Assembly (NCBI RefSeq): GCF_003315075.1
Contig: NZ_QNRJ01000001.1
Location: 291,158 to 355,157 of the forward strand
From: Rossellomorea aquimaris
GTDB taxonomy: Bacteria; Bacillota; Bacilli; Bacillales; Bacillaceae_B
Direction of reading: 5' to 3'
DNA: 64,000 nt
The notes beneath the pieces were generated by a model. The model was not told where the DNA came from. It saw only the letters and a list, made by a program, of their open reading frames with translations, and ran no database searches. Every line of letters begins with the position of its first letter. Positions within the stretch are counted from its first letter, which is position 1. Shown one piece after another: positions 19,530 through 28,312 of the stretch. The translations under genes and the position numbers were made by a program.

Positions 19530-21194
19530 ATGACCTTTTCAAGTACTGCAAGAAGAGAAGTGAAACAAGTATTAGCCTCAAACCACTTTGATATGATTGT
19601 GATCGGAGGGGGAATTACCGGAGCAGGCATTGCCCTTGATGCTTCGAAACGTGGAATGAAGGTGGCACTAGTCGAGATGCAGGATTTCGCAGCCGGGACT
19701 TCCAGTCGTTCTACAAAGCTCGTTCATGGCGGCTTACGCTATTTGAAGCAATTCGAAGTGAAAATGGTAGCGGAAGTGGGAAAAGAACGGGAAATCGTTT
19801 ATGAAAATGGACCTCATGTAACGACTCCTGAATGGATGTTGCTCCCCCTTCATAAGGGGGGCACATTCGGTAAATTCAGCACGTCGATTGGATTAAAGGT
19901 GTATGACTACCTCGCTGGAGTAAAGAGAAGTGAACGACGCTCCATGCTTTCAGTTTCAGAAACATTGAAGAAGGAACCCCTTGTGAAAAAAGATGGCCTT
20001 AAAGGAGGCGGTTACTACGTTGAATACCGTACAGACGATGCACGTTTAACCATAGAAGTCATGAAAGAAGCAGTTGCACACGGTGCCACTGTCATAAACT
20101 ATATGAAATCCCAGCGATTCCTCTATGAAAATAAGAAAGTAGTCGGAATTGAAGCTGAAGACCTGGTGACGGGCGATACGATCGAAATCCGCGGTTCAAA
20201 ATTCGTCAACGCTGCAGGTCCTTGGGTAGATGATGTACGCGGTAAGGATTACAGTACGAATAACAAACAACTTCGCTTAACTAAGGGTGTTCATCTTGTC
20301 ATTGATCAAAGCAAGTTCCCGCTTCAGCAGGCGGTTTACTTTGATACTCCTGATAAAAGAATGGTATTCGCGATTCCTCGAGATGGCAAAGCTTATGTCG
20401 GGACAACAGACACATTTTTCGATCAGGAAAAATCATCTCCTCATATGACATCTGAGGACCGGGATTATATCCTGGATGCGATTCACTTTATGTTTCCCGA
20501 TGTATCTGTAGGGAAAGAGGATGTGGAATCGAGCTGGGCAGGTGTACGACCCTTAATTTTTGAAAAAGGGAAGGACCCTTCTGAAATTTCCCGTAAAGAT
20601 GAAATTTGGGAAGCAGAAAGTGGACTCATCACCATTGCCGGCGGAAAGCTTACTGGTTACCGTAAAATGGGGGAAACAGTGGTTGACCTTGTATCAAAAA
20701 GATTAAAAGAAGAGAACAAGAAGAAGTTCCCCACTTCTTCTACGAAGCATATGCCGATCTCTGGAGGCCATGTAGGCGGATCGAAAAACTTCCGAGCGTT
20801 TGTTGATCAAAAAACAGATGAGGCGCATCAATTTGGATTAACAGAGGAAGAGGGAAGAAAGCTTGCAGCCATGTACGGTTCAAACGTGGATCAGCTCTAT
20901 AAGCTTGCTCATGCTTATAGTGGAACAAATGATGAAAGGTCCGTCCCTCCTTATTTATATGCGCAACTGATTTATGCGATTCAGGAGGAGATGGCCGCGA
21001 CGCCGGTTGATTTCTTTATTAGACGGACTGGTGCTTTATTCTTCGATCGTGAGTGGGTGGAGAAATGGAAGGAGCCTGTAATTGAGATAATGGCGAAGCT
21101 TCTGAAGTGGAACACAGAGCAGGAACAGCAATATAGAGCGGAATTAAATAGTGAGCTTAAGAGTGCAGTAGTCCCAGTAGATTTGCAGTCGTAA
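19530..21194 (+). CDS. glpD: aerobic glycerol-3-phosphate dehydrogenase GlpD
   Basis: A 554-residue FAD enzyme on the inner membrane face that oxidises glycerol-3-phosphate to dihydroxyacetone phosphate and feeds the quinone pool. The Rossmann motif [16 protein letters not shown] (about 26-41), [15 protein letters not shown] (FAD contact) and YVGTTDT are visible, and a C-terminal DAO_C domain ends near residue 530. AGGAGG precedes the ATG. A copy of the dispersed repeat encodes ERSVPP (469-474) in a loop of the C-terminal domain, where related enzymes are variable. Confidence 0.96.
   Translation: MTFSSTARREVKQVLASNHFDMIVIGGGITGAGIALDASKRGMKVALVEMQDFAAGTSSRSTKLVHGGLRYLKQFEVKMVAEVGKEREIVYENGPHVTTPEWMLLPLHKGGTFGKFSTSIGLKVYDYLAGVKRSERRSMLSVSETLKKEPLVKKDGLKGGGYYVEYRTDDARLTIEVMKEAVAHGATVINYMKSQRFLYENKKVVGIEAEDLVTGDTIEIRGSKFVNAAGPWVDDVRGKDYSTNNKQLRLTKGVHLVIDQSKFPLQQAVYFDTPDKRMVFAIPRDGKAYVGTTDTFFDQEKSSPHMTSEDRDYILDAIHFMFPDVSVGKEDVESSWAGVRPLIFEKGKDPSEISRKDEIWEAESGLITIAGGKLTGYRKMGETVVDLVSKRLKEENKKKFPTSSTKHMPISGGHVGGSKNFRAFVDQKTDEAHQFGLTEEEGRKLAAMYGSNVDQLYKLAHAYSGTNDERSVPPYLYAQLIYAIQEEMAATPVDFFIRRTGALFFDREWVEKWKEPVIEIMAKLLKWNTEQEQQYRAELNSELKSAVVPVDLQS
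20936..20949 (-). repeat. AGGGACGGACCT motif inside glpD
   Basis: One copy in reverse orientation, in a third reading phase (Glu-Arg-Ser-Val-Pro-Pro, residues 469-474). Confidence 0.95.
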
Positions 21195-21199
21195 GCAGG

Positions 21200-21234
21200 A
21201 AACCGGCAGAATGAATTTTCTGCCGGTTTGTTTG
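21200..21234 (+). terminator. terminator of glpD
   Basis: AAACCGGCAGA and TCTGCCGGTTT pair around a short loop and are followed by GTTTGT. Confidence 0.9.
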
Positions 21235-21550
21235 TATACATGAGGAATTCCTGTAAGAATCATGATAAAATCAGGAAAAATATGTAAACTAACATCGAAC
21301 CTTACGAGGGCATGCTCCATGTTCCTCAAGTGAACTTTTATTCTAGTGATGGAAAAATAGTTGGTTCGACGCAGGCAAAATAATGATCCATAAATATGCT
21401 TACAATTATATAAATATATGAATAGTTGATGAAATTGACCATAGATGACTATTCATTTCCCGAGAGACCTGTTCATCCCTTCTCAGAGTTGTTGAATATC
21501 CTATGGGGTTGCTGTAGATTAAGAATAGAAATTGACACGACTTCCTCGTT
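21235..21550. other. intergenic region with possible small RNA gene
   Basis: No protein gene is supported. The first part is AT-rich with TATAAATATATGAATAG-like promoter sequence near 21410-21424; the region then ends in a strong terminator at 21551-21590 that follows no coding gene. A short transcript of roughly 150 bases is therefore possible. Confidence 0.35.
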
Positions 21551-21590
21551 AAAAGGGTGGCTTCAATGGGATGAAGCCACCCTTTTTTTG
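21551..21590 (+). terminator. orphan terminator upstream of the SDR gene
   Basis: AAGGGTGGCTTCA and TGAAGCCACCCTT form a near-perfect 13-bp stem followed by seven T. The nearest upstream gene (glpD) already has its own terminator 320 bases earlier, so this one ends a separate short RNA or acts as an attenuator for the SDR gene. Confidence 0.9.
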
Positions 21591-21670
21591 CATTTTTTTG
21601 ATAAAAAACTCAGTGGCTAAGAACCATTATTGCTATACTAATAGAAAGAAAAAATGGGGAGGAAGCTGAG

Positions 21671-22540
21671 ATGAATCATAAAATAGCCGTGGTGACGGGG
21701 GCGAATAGCGGGTTTGGTTTTCTCTCGACGCTGGAGCTTGCACAACTAGGATATAAAGTGATCGCCTCCATGAGAGACCCACATAAAGGAAGTGCATTGC
21801 TTCAAAGGGCTGAGGAACTAAAGGTGGGGGATTTAGTGGAAGTGCATCCATTGGATGTTACGTCGGAACCATCCATCAAGGAATTCTCTACCGCCCTTAA
21901 TGATTTGGGCAAGGTGCACATCCTCCTGAATAATGCAGGGTTTGCCGGTGCGGGATTTGCAGAAGAAGTTACAATCGATGAGTTTCGTGAACAATTTGAA
22001 ACGAATGTTTTTGGTGTCATGAGAATGACTCAACTTGTTCTCCCTTATATGAGAAAGCAAGGAGAAGGGAAGATCATCAATATGAGCAGCATTAGCGGCA
22101 GATTCGGCTTTCCTGGACTCAGTCCTTATGTATCTTCTAAGCATGCATTAGAAGGATACACGGAAAGTCTGAGATTGGAGCTTAAACCCTTTGGCATATC
22201 TGTGCATCTGATCGAACCCGGTTCTTATCAAACGAATATCTGGACATCAGGTAAGAAAGTCACTCCACTTTCGATGCAAGAAAACTCTCCTTACTATCGC
22301 TACATGGAAGCCATCAACTCGGAAATTCAAGCTGGTGCAGATACACTCGGAGATCCAAGGGAGGTTGCCTCGATCGTCCGGGAAATAGCACTAAACAAGA
22401 AAAAATCATTTAGAATTCCCATAGGCAAAGGAGTGCGATTAACCCTATTACTCAAAGCAGTCCTTCCATGGAGCATAATGGAAATCATCATCTTAAAGAA
22501 ACTCGGAATGAGAAAGACCAAAGAGGGACGGACCTTATAG
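21671..22540 (+). CDS. short-chain dehydrogenase/reductase (SDR)
   Basis: A 289-residue classical SDR oxidoreductase. The nucleotide-binding TGANSGFG (about 9-16), NNAG (about 88-91), catalytic Ser in MSSISGRFG and the YVSSK catalytic Tyr/Lys pair are all present. The Arg in SMRDPHK after the second strand suggests NADP preference. GGGGAGG precedes the ATG. The final residues KEGRTL and the stop are encoded by a copy of the dispersed repeat, so the original C-terminus was probably different. The substrate is unknown. Confidence 0.88.
   Translation: MNHKIAVVTGANSGFGFLSTLELAQLGYKVIASMRDPHKGSALLQRAEELKVGDLVEVHPLDVTSEPSIKEFSTALNDLGKVHILLNNAGFAGAGFAEEVTIDEFREQFETNVFGVMRMTQLVLPYMRKQGEGKIINMSSISGRFGFPGLSPYVSSKHALEGYTESLRLELKPFGISVHLIEPGSYQTNIWTSGKKVTPLSMQENSPYYRYMEAINSEIQAGADTLGDPREVASIVREIALNKKKSFRIPIGKGVRLTLLLKAVLPWSIMEIIILKKLGMRKTKEGRTL
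22523..22536 (+). repeat. AGGGACGGACCT motif forming the SDR C-terminus
   Basis: A single forward copy read as Glu-Gly-Arg-Thr-Leu just before the TAG stop. No inverted partner is found in the next 150 bases. Confidence 0.95.
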
Positions 22541-22684
22541 CACGATCTGAAAATGTCTGAATATAAAGAATTTTATTGAACAGAAGGAGAATTTTGTCAA
22601 AAGAGAGAATATGCTAAAGGAGACATCTGCTCATTTATTAAATAATTGAATGAGTTATGCCTCCACACGAAATGAGGTGATTGA

Positions 22685-23103
22685 TTGAATGAATGGATTG
22701 GTGCATCCGCTCTTTGCATGCATGAAGGTCGTTTATTGATGGTATTACAAGGGAAAGAAGAAGAAGAGAAACGGTGGTCTGTTCCATCAGGGGGATGGAA
22801 TCGGGTGAATCCCTTCAGGAGTGCTGCAGACGTGAAGTTTGGGAAGAAACAGGCTATGATGTTGAAGTAGGAAATCATTTGTATACAAAGTGGGGGAATG
22901 AAGGAAGTATTTCTATAAGAATTCATTACTATGAAGTCCAGCTCCTGGGAGGAGTGGCCACCATACAGGACCCTGATCAATTAATACATAATATCGAATG
23001 GTTTTCACTTCAAGAGTTAAAGAACCTGCCCCTGGGATTTCCAGAAGATCATTCCATCATGGAAGCCTACATGAGTAAGAAGCTAAACACACTATCCTTT
23101 TAA
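22685..23103 (+). pseudogene. Nudix hydrolase interrupted by a frameshift
   Basis: A TTG start with GAGGTG upstream opens a Nudix protein that reads MNEWIGASALCMHEGRLLMVLQ and reaches WSVPSGG, then shifts frame at a run of five G (22790-22794). The continuation MESGESLQECCRREVWEETGYDV lies in the next frame and completes a perfect Nudix box (GX5EX7REUXEEXGU) when one G is added. The second part runs to 23103 and looks intact to its end (about 138 residues in total). This is a single-base loss in a homopolymer: a true pseudogene, a phase-variable tract, or a sequencing error. A normal product would hydrolyse nucleoside diphosphate derivatives. Confidence 0.85.
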
Positions 23104-23165
23104 AGGAATAGTATCGTTTTAGCACAATATATTATAAAGTATTTATCTATAAAGGAGAGAGTAGA

Positions 23166-23609
23166 ATGGTGAAACGAACAGGAGAAGTAGTGATGGGAGT
23201 AATCGGAATCATCTTATCCGCATTATTTTCCATAATCGGAATCGTACTTAATATGGGGATGAGTAATCCTGAGGTCATGTCCCAACTCGAAGAAGGTATG
23301 GAGAGTGATCCAAATATACAAAATGCAGAGATGACTGCAGGAGATTTAAGCTCCATTATCAACGCTGCTGAATCAACTGGATCGTACCTTGTTATCTTAG
23401 GAATCATTGCGTCCATCCTGGGGATCATTGCTGTACTGACCATTGTGAAAAATAAAAAACCGGTATTGTCCGGAATCATGTTTATCATCGCTGCCCTAGT
23501 CATCGGACTTGGCACAATAGGATTTGGTTTCGTACCAGGCCTTCTGTTCCTGATCGCAGGAATCATGGCACTTGTTCGAAAGCCTAAGAAAACAGACCCT
23601 GTGTATTAA
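23166..23609 (+). CDS. membrane protein, DUF4064 family
   Basis: A 147-residue protein with an N-terminal helix (about 8-30), an extracytoplasmic acidic loop (about 35-70) and three further helices (about 73-92, 97-115, 120-137) ending in a basic tail. The GEVVMGVIGIILS start and glycine-rich helices match the DUF4064 family of Bacillaceae, whose function is unknown. AAAGGAGAG precedes the ATG. Confidence 0.75.
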   Translation: MVKRTGEVVMGVIGIILSALFSIIGIVLNMGMSNPEVMSQLEEGMESDPNIQNAEMTAGDLSSIINAAESTGSYLVILGIIASILGIIAVLTIVKNKKPVLSGIMFIIAALVIGLGTIGFGFVPGLLFLIAGIMALVRKPKKTDPVY

Positions 23610-23699
23610 TAAAGCATGTAGAGAATTTCTTCTCCAGGCATTATTTTTTCGTAAAGTTTGCTTGTACTCATCTTGCTTTCCGACTGTATTTATACTATC

Positions 23700-23860
23700 T
23701 TAAAAGTAGAGCATAATGATAAAACAAGAGACACTGGCGGCAACCAATGTCTCTTGCTACACAGCAAACTGCAAGGAAAGCAGTGGCCCAATAGAGAAAG
23801 GAACATAACTCTACCCTTCAAAGTTTAGGCGCTTCATGAGGGTGGGGTTATTTCTTTTTG
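23700..23860 (+). ncRNA. candidate antitoxin RNA of the type I toxin
   Basis: By analogy with SR4/bsrG, an antisense RNA should run on the plus strand and overlap the 3' end of the toxin mRNA. A TATACT lies near 23691, and a hairpin CTACCCT (23811) / AGGGTGG (23839) followed by TTATTTCTTTTT could end it. Exact ends are inferred, not seen. Confidence 0.35.
23719..23755 (-). terminator. terminator of the toxin mRNA
   Basis: AAGAGACA and TGTCTCTT form a long stem with an inner TGG/CCA extension; on the minus strand it is followed by GTTTTAT. It would give a toxin mRNA of about 285 nt from the promoter at 24009-24017. Confidence 0.8.
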
Positions 23861-23943
23861 TCGTTTGAAATAACTACGGCAATGATAGAGACGATTAAAG
23901 AGCCAAAGGTAATCATTAGCGTTAACGCCTCATACGTTGTCAC
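23848..23943 (-). CDS. holin-like type I toxin peptide (BsrG/BsrE-like)
   Basis: A 31-residue peptide beginning MTTYEALTLMITFGSLIVSI and ending in SNDKKK. It is a single membrane helix with a lysine tail, the pattern of the putative holin-like toxin family that includes BsrG and BsrE of B. subtilis (MTVYESLMIMINFG...KKK). The GTG start is preceded by AAGGAGGTG. The ribosome binding site is sealed in a 10-bp hairpin (23952-23975), a typical brake on toxin translation. The mRNA has its own extended -10 promoter and terminator. Such peptides damage membranes when expressed without their antisense RNA. Confidence 0.88.
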   Translation of the reverse strand: MTTYEALTLMITFGSLIVSIIAVVISNDKKK

Positions 23944-23951
23944 TATAAGCA

Positions 23952-23975
23952 CCACCTCCTTCTATAAGGAAGTGG
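23952..23975 (-). promoter_or_regulatory. ribosome-binding-site-sequestering hairpin of the toxin
   Basis: On the minus strand CCACTTCCTT pairs with AAGGAGGTGG over ten base pairs (one G-U) with a four-base loop, burying the ribosome binding site. Confidence 0.8.
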
Positions 23976-24008
23976 CCACTCCCACCCTACATTCACTGTA
24001 TGCTTCAA

Positions 24009-24017
24009 ATTATATCA
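24009..24017 (-). promoter_or_regulatory. extended -10 promoter of the toxin gene
   Basis: On the minus strand TGATATAAT lies about 65 bases upstream of the GTG start; no clear -35. Confidence 0.65.
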
Positions 24018-24203
24018 CAAACCTCCCCCGTACTTTATAGGCAAGAGGTAGGAAAAGCTTACCCCTATCAAAAAAACAAACAACCCCATTGAGTACCTTC
24101 CGATTCAATACGATTATTTCAAACTTTCTTCAAAATGTGTTAGCATATATATGCTCATATTAATCGATTACATAACATCACGAAATTCGAGGAGGAACTC
24201 ACG

Positions 24204-25301
24204 ATGAAACAACGTATAGAAATGCTTAAAAATTGGTTAAAAGAAGAAAATATCGATGCCGCATTCATCAATTCAACTGAAAATGTATTTTACTTAACGA
24301 ATTTCCACACGGATCCACATGAGCGCTTGATGGGACTGGTTGTATTTCCGGATGCCGATCCATTTGTGGTCGTACCTGGAATGGAAGCACGTCAAGTGAA
24401 GGATGCCGGTTGGAATAACGAAGTGATCGGCTACTCTGATCACGAAAATCCATGGGGATTCATTCAACAAGCCATTCAAAGACGAGGAATTGATGGCCGC
24501 AAGGTGGCTTTCGAAAATGAAGTCTTAACGTATGGCCGCAGTCAGGCATTTATAAATATGTTCAACTCACCGAATATAGTGAATGTTGAAGATAAATTAA
24601 ATGAGATGCGTGTAGTGAAGGATGATGGCGAAATCGCCATCATGCGTCGTGCAGCTGAAATGGCAGACTTCGGGGTTGAAGTAGGTATAAGTGCACTCCA
24701 AGAAGGCATTACGGAGATGGAAGTTCTTGCAAAGATCGAGTATGAATTAAAGAAAAAAGGCATTCGTGAAATGTCTTTCTCTACGATGGTGCTCTTTGGT
24801 GAAAAAGCTGGAGATCCACACGGAAACCCAGGAGACCGGAAGCTGAAGTCAGGAGATTTTGTCTTGTTTGATCTTGGTGTTGTCCTTGAAGGATATACCT
24901 CTGACATCACCCGTACATTCGCTTATAAATCGGTTTCAGACAAGCAAAAAGAAATCTACAATACCGTATTAAAAGCAGAACTGGCATCCCTGGGTGCAAG
25001 TAAGCCCGGAAACCGTATTGGTGACCTGGATCAAATCGCAAGGGATATCATTACAGAAGCAGGGTATGGAGACTATTTCCCCCACCGGATCGGTCACGGC
25101 CTTGGGATCAACGTACATGAATTCCCATCGATGAGCCATTTAAATAATGGGATATTAAAAGAAGGAATGACCTACACCATCGAGCCTGGAATTTACGTTC
25201 CGGAAATTGGCGGCGTAAGAATTGAAGATGATGTACTAATAACGAAGGATGGTTACGAAACATTGACCAAATTCCCTAAAGAACTGCAGATCATTAAATA
25301 G
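24204..25301 (+). CDS. M24-family Xaa-Pro dipeptidase/aminopeptidase (YkvY-like)
   Basis: A 365-residue creatinase-fold metallopeptidase. It has an N-terminal creatinase_N domain (residues 1-130) and a C-terminal pita-bread domain with the five metal ligands in order: Asp in LFDLG, Asp in GYTSDITRTF, His in HRIGHGLG, Glu in TIEPGIYVPE and Glu in VRIEDD. The length and ligand set fit prolidase/Xaa-Pro peptidases such as YkvY. GAGGAGG precedes the ATG. A 14-base perfect palindrome (AGCATATATATGCT, 24142-24155) overlaps its presumed promoter. It releases amino acids next to proline in the cytoplasm. Confidence 0.9.
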   Translation: MKQRIEMLKNWLKEENIDAAFINSTENVFYLTNFHTDPHERLMGLVVFPDADPFVVVPGMEARQVKDAGWNNEVIGYSDHENPWGFIQQAIQRRGIDGRKVAFENEVLTYGRSQAFINMFNSPNIVNVEDKLNEMRVVKDDGEIAIMRRAAEMADFGVEVGISALQEGITEMEVLAKIEYELKKKGIREMSFSTMVLFGEKAGDPHGNPGDRKLKSGDFVLFDLGVVLEGYTSDITRTFAYKSVSDKQKEIYNTVLKAELASLGASKPGNRIGDLDQIARDIITEAGYGDYFPHRIGHGLGINVHEFPSMSHLNNGILKEGMTYTIEPGIYVPEIGGVRIEDDVLITKDGYETLTKFPKELQIIK

Positions 25302-25311
25302 AACATGGAGG

Positions 25312-25339
25312 AGGCTAACGGCGTGTTAGCCTTCTTTTT
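25312..25339 (+). terminator. terminator of the M24 peptidase gene
   Basis: AGGCTAAC and GTTAGCCT pair around GGCGT, followed by TCTTTTTA. Confidence 0.88.
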
Positions 25340-25413
25340 ATGAAATGAAATGAAACCAATACGAAGGTCATTCGTATATATAGGGAGAGAAAGCTAGGGA
25401 AGGATGAAATTCA

Positions 25414-25851
25414 GTGAAAAAATTAATCATATTATTCAGCTTTTTTATGCTGACAGGCTGCGGGATCCTCGAGGAAGCAAATAACAGTTTGACCTATGTT
25501 GAGGAAATGACCGATTATTTAAATGAAGCAGAACAATTTGCAAACGATTTTCCTGGATTAGTGGAAAATGCAGCGGCAGATTCATCCAACATACCGGCAC
25601 TTGAAACAAGATTAAAAGACATGAAGACAGAAATACAAGAGATCAATGATCTGACCCCGCCTCAGCTGGCAGAAAGCATCCACAAAAAAGTGGAAGGATA
25701 TAATGACCAAGCGCTGGAAGGAATTGATCGTGCCTTAGTCGAAATTGATAAGGGAGAAGTCCAAATTTCAGAGTTACAAAACCTTGAGATCGTAAATACC
25801 TTTAATCAGCTACAAGAGATTAAAGGGAATCTGGAAAATTTAGGACAATAA
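25414..25851 (+). CDS. small lipoprotein, DUF6376-like
   Basis: A 145-residue protein with a lipoprotein signal peptide (MKKLIILFSFFMLTGC; lipobox LTGC, acylated Cys16) followed by a helical, acidic domain (residues about 20-145) containing heptad-like Leu/Ile spacing. The GILEEANNSLTYVEE start after the cysteine resembles DUF6376 lipoproteins; that assignment is from memory. The start is GTG with GGAAGGATG upstream. A 16-bp stem follows the gene. It is surface-anchored and of unknown function. Confidence 0.75.
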   Translation: MKKLIILFSFFMLTGCGILEEANNSLTYVEEMTDYLNEAEQFANDFPGLVENAAADSSNIPALETRLKDMKTEIQEINDLTPPQLAESIHKKVEGYNDQALEGIDRALVEIDKGEVQISELQNLEIVNTFNQLQEIKGNLENLGQ

Positions 25852-25853
25852 GG

Positions 25854-25895
25854 AAATGGTGTTACAGATAGGACTTCTAATCTGTAACACCATTT
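25854..25895. terminator. long hairpin after the lipoprotein gene
   Basis: AAATGGTGTTACAGAT pairs perfectly with ATCTGTAACACCATTT over 16 bp with a ten-base loop. The following TTTCACTAT is a weak T-run. Confidence 0.75.
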
Positions 25896-26050
25896 CACTA
25901 TAAAATTACATACCCCACGATCACTCTTCGTACATTCACGCCACTCTTGGTACCGCAAAAAAAATCAACCCTATTCTATCAAGTAGATTTGTATTAAACT
26001 AGTTTCGAATATGACTGATAAAAAACAAGTATGATTTCTCCACATACATA

Positions 26051-26080
26051 GAACAAGAGTTCTGAAAAACATGCTATAAT
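26051..26080 (+). promoter_or_regulatory. topB promoter region with LexA-like dyad
   Basis: TATAAT (26075-26080) is the -10. The palindrome GAACAAGAGTTC (26051-26062), which fits the core GAACN4GTTC of LexA/DinR boxes, covers the expected -35 position. Binding is inferred. Confidence 0.55.
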
Positions 26081-26112
26081 GAAGGAATCATAAAGCTGGA
26101 CAGGAGAATGAT

Positions 26113-28275
26113 ATGAAAGTTGTTATTGCCGAAAAACCCGATCAAGGAGCAACCCTCGCTAAACCTTTTCCTCATCGAAAACGCCAAGGATACATTGAAG
26201 TACATGCTAATGATGTGTTCCCCAAGGGGGCATATATCACATGGGCTGTAGGTCATCTTTTTCAGCTTCAAGCCCCGGAAAAATATGAAAGCAAATGGAA
26301 GAAGTGGACGTTGGAAGACCTCCCCATCATTCCTCAACGATTTCAATATGAGCTTCAACGGGCAAAAGCGAAACAATTCGCAGTCATCAAAGACCTTCTA
26401 AAGAAAAAGGAAGTCACAGAAATCATCCATGCAGGGGATGCCGGGCGTGAAGGTGAGTTGATCATCCGGAATATTATTTCAATGTCCCGGGTGCAAAAAC
26501 CCATGAAAAGATTATGGATATCATCCCTGACAGAGAAAGCCATCATTCAAGGGTTCACCAGTTTAAAAGAAGAAACGGAAATGCGGAGCCTCTATTATGA
26601 AGCCTATTCCCGTGCTTGTGCGGACTGGCTTGTGGGAATGAATGCATCGAGAGCGTATAGCATTCTACTAAAGCAGCAAGGCATGTCGGATGTTTTCTCT
26701 GCAGGCAGGGTACAAACTCCGACTCTTGCTTTAATTGTGAAAAGAGATGAAGAAATAGAGCAATTCAAAAGCGAACCCTTCTGGGAAGTGAAAGCAACCT
26801 TTCAAATGGGAGATCACATGTACGAAGGGGTTTGGCAGAAGGATGGAGAATCCCGTATTCAAACAAAGGAACTGGCAGAGAAGATTGCTTCGTTCTGCCA
26901 AGGGAAGCCTGCAACCGTACTAGAGATGAAAACAGAAAGAAAAGAATTTGCTCCTCCATTACTTTTTAATCTTTCAGCTCTTCAGGCAACGATTAACAAA
27001 ATATATAAATTTTCACCTAAAAAAACATTGGATGTTCTGCAAAAGCTTTATCAAAAGGGGATTGTTTCTTACCCAAGGTCGGATTCACAATATGTAACCA
27101 AAGGGGAAGCAGAAACCTTCCCGGAAATATTGTCTAAGCTTCAGGAATACAGTCCTTACAATAGCTGGATCCCCACTCCTCATAAGAGCCTGTTGAATAA
27201 CAAGCGTTTTGTAAATGAAGCGAAGGTTTCTGATCACTATGCGATTATTCCAACTGAACAAGTAACCGATCCTCAATCTCTATCAGGGGACGAAAGGAAA
27301 ATATATGATGTAGTGGTTAAACGTTTTATCGCTGCACATCACGACAAAGCTGTGATCAATTACACTACGATCACTACCATCGTGGACGAACGGGCTGAAT
27401 TCATTTCTAAAGGAAAGCAAATTCTCCAAGAAGGATGGAGACAGGTTCTGATGCAGAATGAAAAGGATGACGAACCGCTCCTGCCACCTGTTAAGGAAAG
27501 CGACAAGGGCACTGTCAAGAGTGTCCATACCAAGGAAGGAAAAACCCAGCCACCTAAGCGTTACACAGAAGGTCAACTGATTACCTTAATGAAGACAGCG
27601 GGTAAATACATGGATAATGATGAGCTCGAGAAAGTGTTAAAGCAAACAGAAGGTCTTGGTACCGAGGCAACACGTGCTGGAATCATAACCATGCTTAAAG
27701 ATCGGAACTACATTGATATCCAAAAGAACATTGTCTATCCAACCGATAAAGCAAAAGTCTTGATTCGGGCAATTGGTGAAAATGTGTTGGCATCAGCTGA
27801 AATGACAGCAAAATGGGAGCAGCGACTTCAGGAAATAGGAAAAGGGCAAGCGTCCGCACCAGAGTTTATGGAGCAAGTAAAGAAATTAAGCGATAAACTT
27901 GTTCAAAACGCTCTTCAAGAGGCAAACACATGGAATTTCGAAGATCTCGATACGGATTCCATCCAACGGTCCAAAGGGAATAAAGGTAAAAGAACATCGA
28001 AAACCAGCGTCGGCACATGCTTGAAGTGTGGCGGAAAAGTGGTTGACAAAGGAAAATTCTACGGATGCTCCAATTATCAAAAAACAAGGTGCAGCTTCAC
28101 CATTTCTAAGACCATTCTCTCAAAGCGTATGACCCAGGCAATCGTGAAAAAAGTGCTCGCAGATGGGAAATCCGAACGCATCGACGGTTTCAAAAAAGGA
28201 GAAAAGGAGTTTTCAGCTTACCTTAGTTGGGATCCTGTTGAAAAGAAAATTCAATTCGTATTTGATATACATTAA
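26113..28275 (+). CDS. topB: DNA topoisomerase III (TopB)
   Basis: A 720-residue type IA topoisomerase that decatenates DNA through single-strand passage. The TOPRIM domain begins with VIAEKPDQGATLA and holds HAGDAGREGELI (metal-binding acidic residues); the active-site tyrosine is in GIVSYPRSDSQYV (about residue 321); SAGRVQTPTLALI is the conserved DNA-gate segment. A C-terminal zinc ribbon with four cysteines (CLKCGG...CSNYQKTRC) is present. The length matches B. subtilis TopB (about 727). AGGAG precedes the ATG. A LexA-like palindrome overlaps its promoter. Confidence 0.95.
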   Translation: MKVVIAEKPDQGATLAKPFPHRKRQGYIEVHANDVFPKGAYITWAVGHLFQLQAPEKYESKWKKWTLEDLPIIPQRFQYELQRAKAKQFAVIKDLLKKKEVTEIIHAGDAGREGELIIRNIISMSRVQKPMKRLWISSLTEKAIIQGFTSLKEETEMRSLYYEAYSRACADWLVGMNASRAYSILLKQQGMSDVFSAGRVQTPTLALIVKRDEEIEQFKSEPFWEVKATFQMGDHMYEGVWQKDGESRIQTKELAEKIASFCQGKPATVLEMKTERKEFAPPLLFNLSALQATINKIYKFSPKKTLDVLQKLYQKGIVSYPRSDSQYVTKGEAETFPEILSKLQEYSPYNSWIPTPHKSLLNNKRFVNEAKVSDHYAIIPTEQVTDPQSLSGDERKIYDVVVKRFIAAHHDKAVINYTTITTIVDERAEFISKGKQILQEGWRQVLMQNEKDDEPLLPPVKESDKGTVKSVHTKEGKTQPPKRYTEGQLITLMKTAGKYMDNDELEKVLKQTEGLGTEATRAGIITMLKDRNYIDIQKNIVYPTDKAKVLIRAIGENVLASAEMTAKWEQRLQEIGKGQASAPEFMEQVKKLSDKLVQNALQEANTWNFEDLDTDSIQRSKGNKGKRTSKTSVGTCLKCGGKVVDKGKFYGCSNYQKTRCSFTISKTILSKRMTQAIVKKVLADGKSERIDGFKKGEKEFSAYLSWDPVEKKIQFVFDIH

Positions 28276-28283
28276 CCCATCGA

Positions 28284-28312
28284 AACGACTCTCATAAGGG
28301 AGTCGTTTTTTT
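28284..28312 (+). terminator. terminator of topB
   Basis: AACGACTC and GAGTCGTT pair around a seven-base loop, followed by TTTTTT. Confidence 0.9.

Noticed and set aside
21551..21590. AGGGTGG in a terminator, suggesting a T-box leader
   Set aside because: The T-box needs AGGGTGGNACCGCG and a specifier stem of about 200 bases upstream of an amino-acid gene; only AGGGTGG is present and the next gene is an SDR.
22685..23103. Programmed frameshifting as an explanation of the split Nudix gene
   Set aside because: There is no slippery heptamer, pause hairpin or internal ribosome binding site pattern around the G5 run; a one-base loss is simpler.
23147..23566. 139-codon minus-strand frame opposite the DUF4064 gene
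   Set aside because: The translation is rich in Ile/Met/Pro/Ser mirror codons; the plus-strand gene has a good ribosome binding site and family pattern.
24142..24155. AGCATATATATGCT palindrome before the M24 peptidase gene as an operator
   Set aside because: It is mostly alternating AT and overlaps the likely -10; chance palindromes of this type are common in AT-rich promoters. Kept only as a note.
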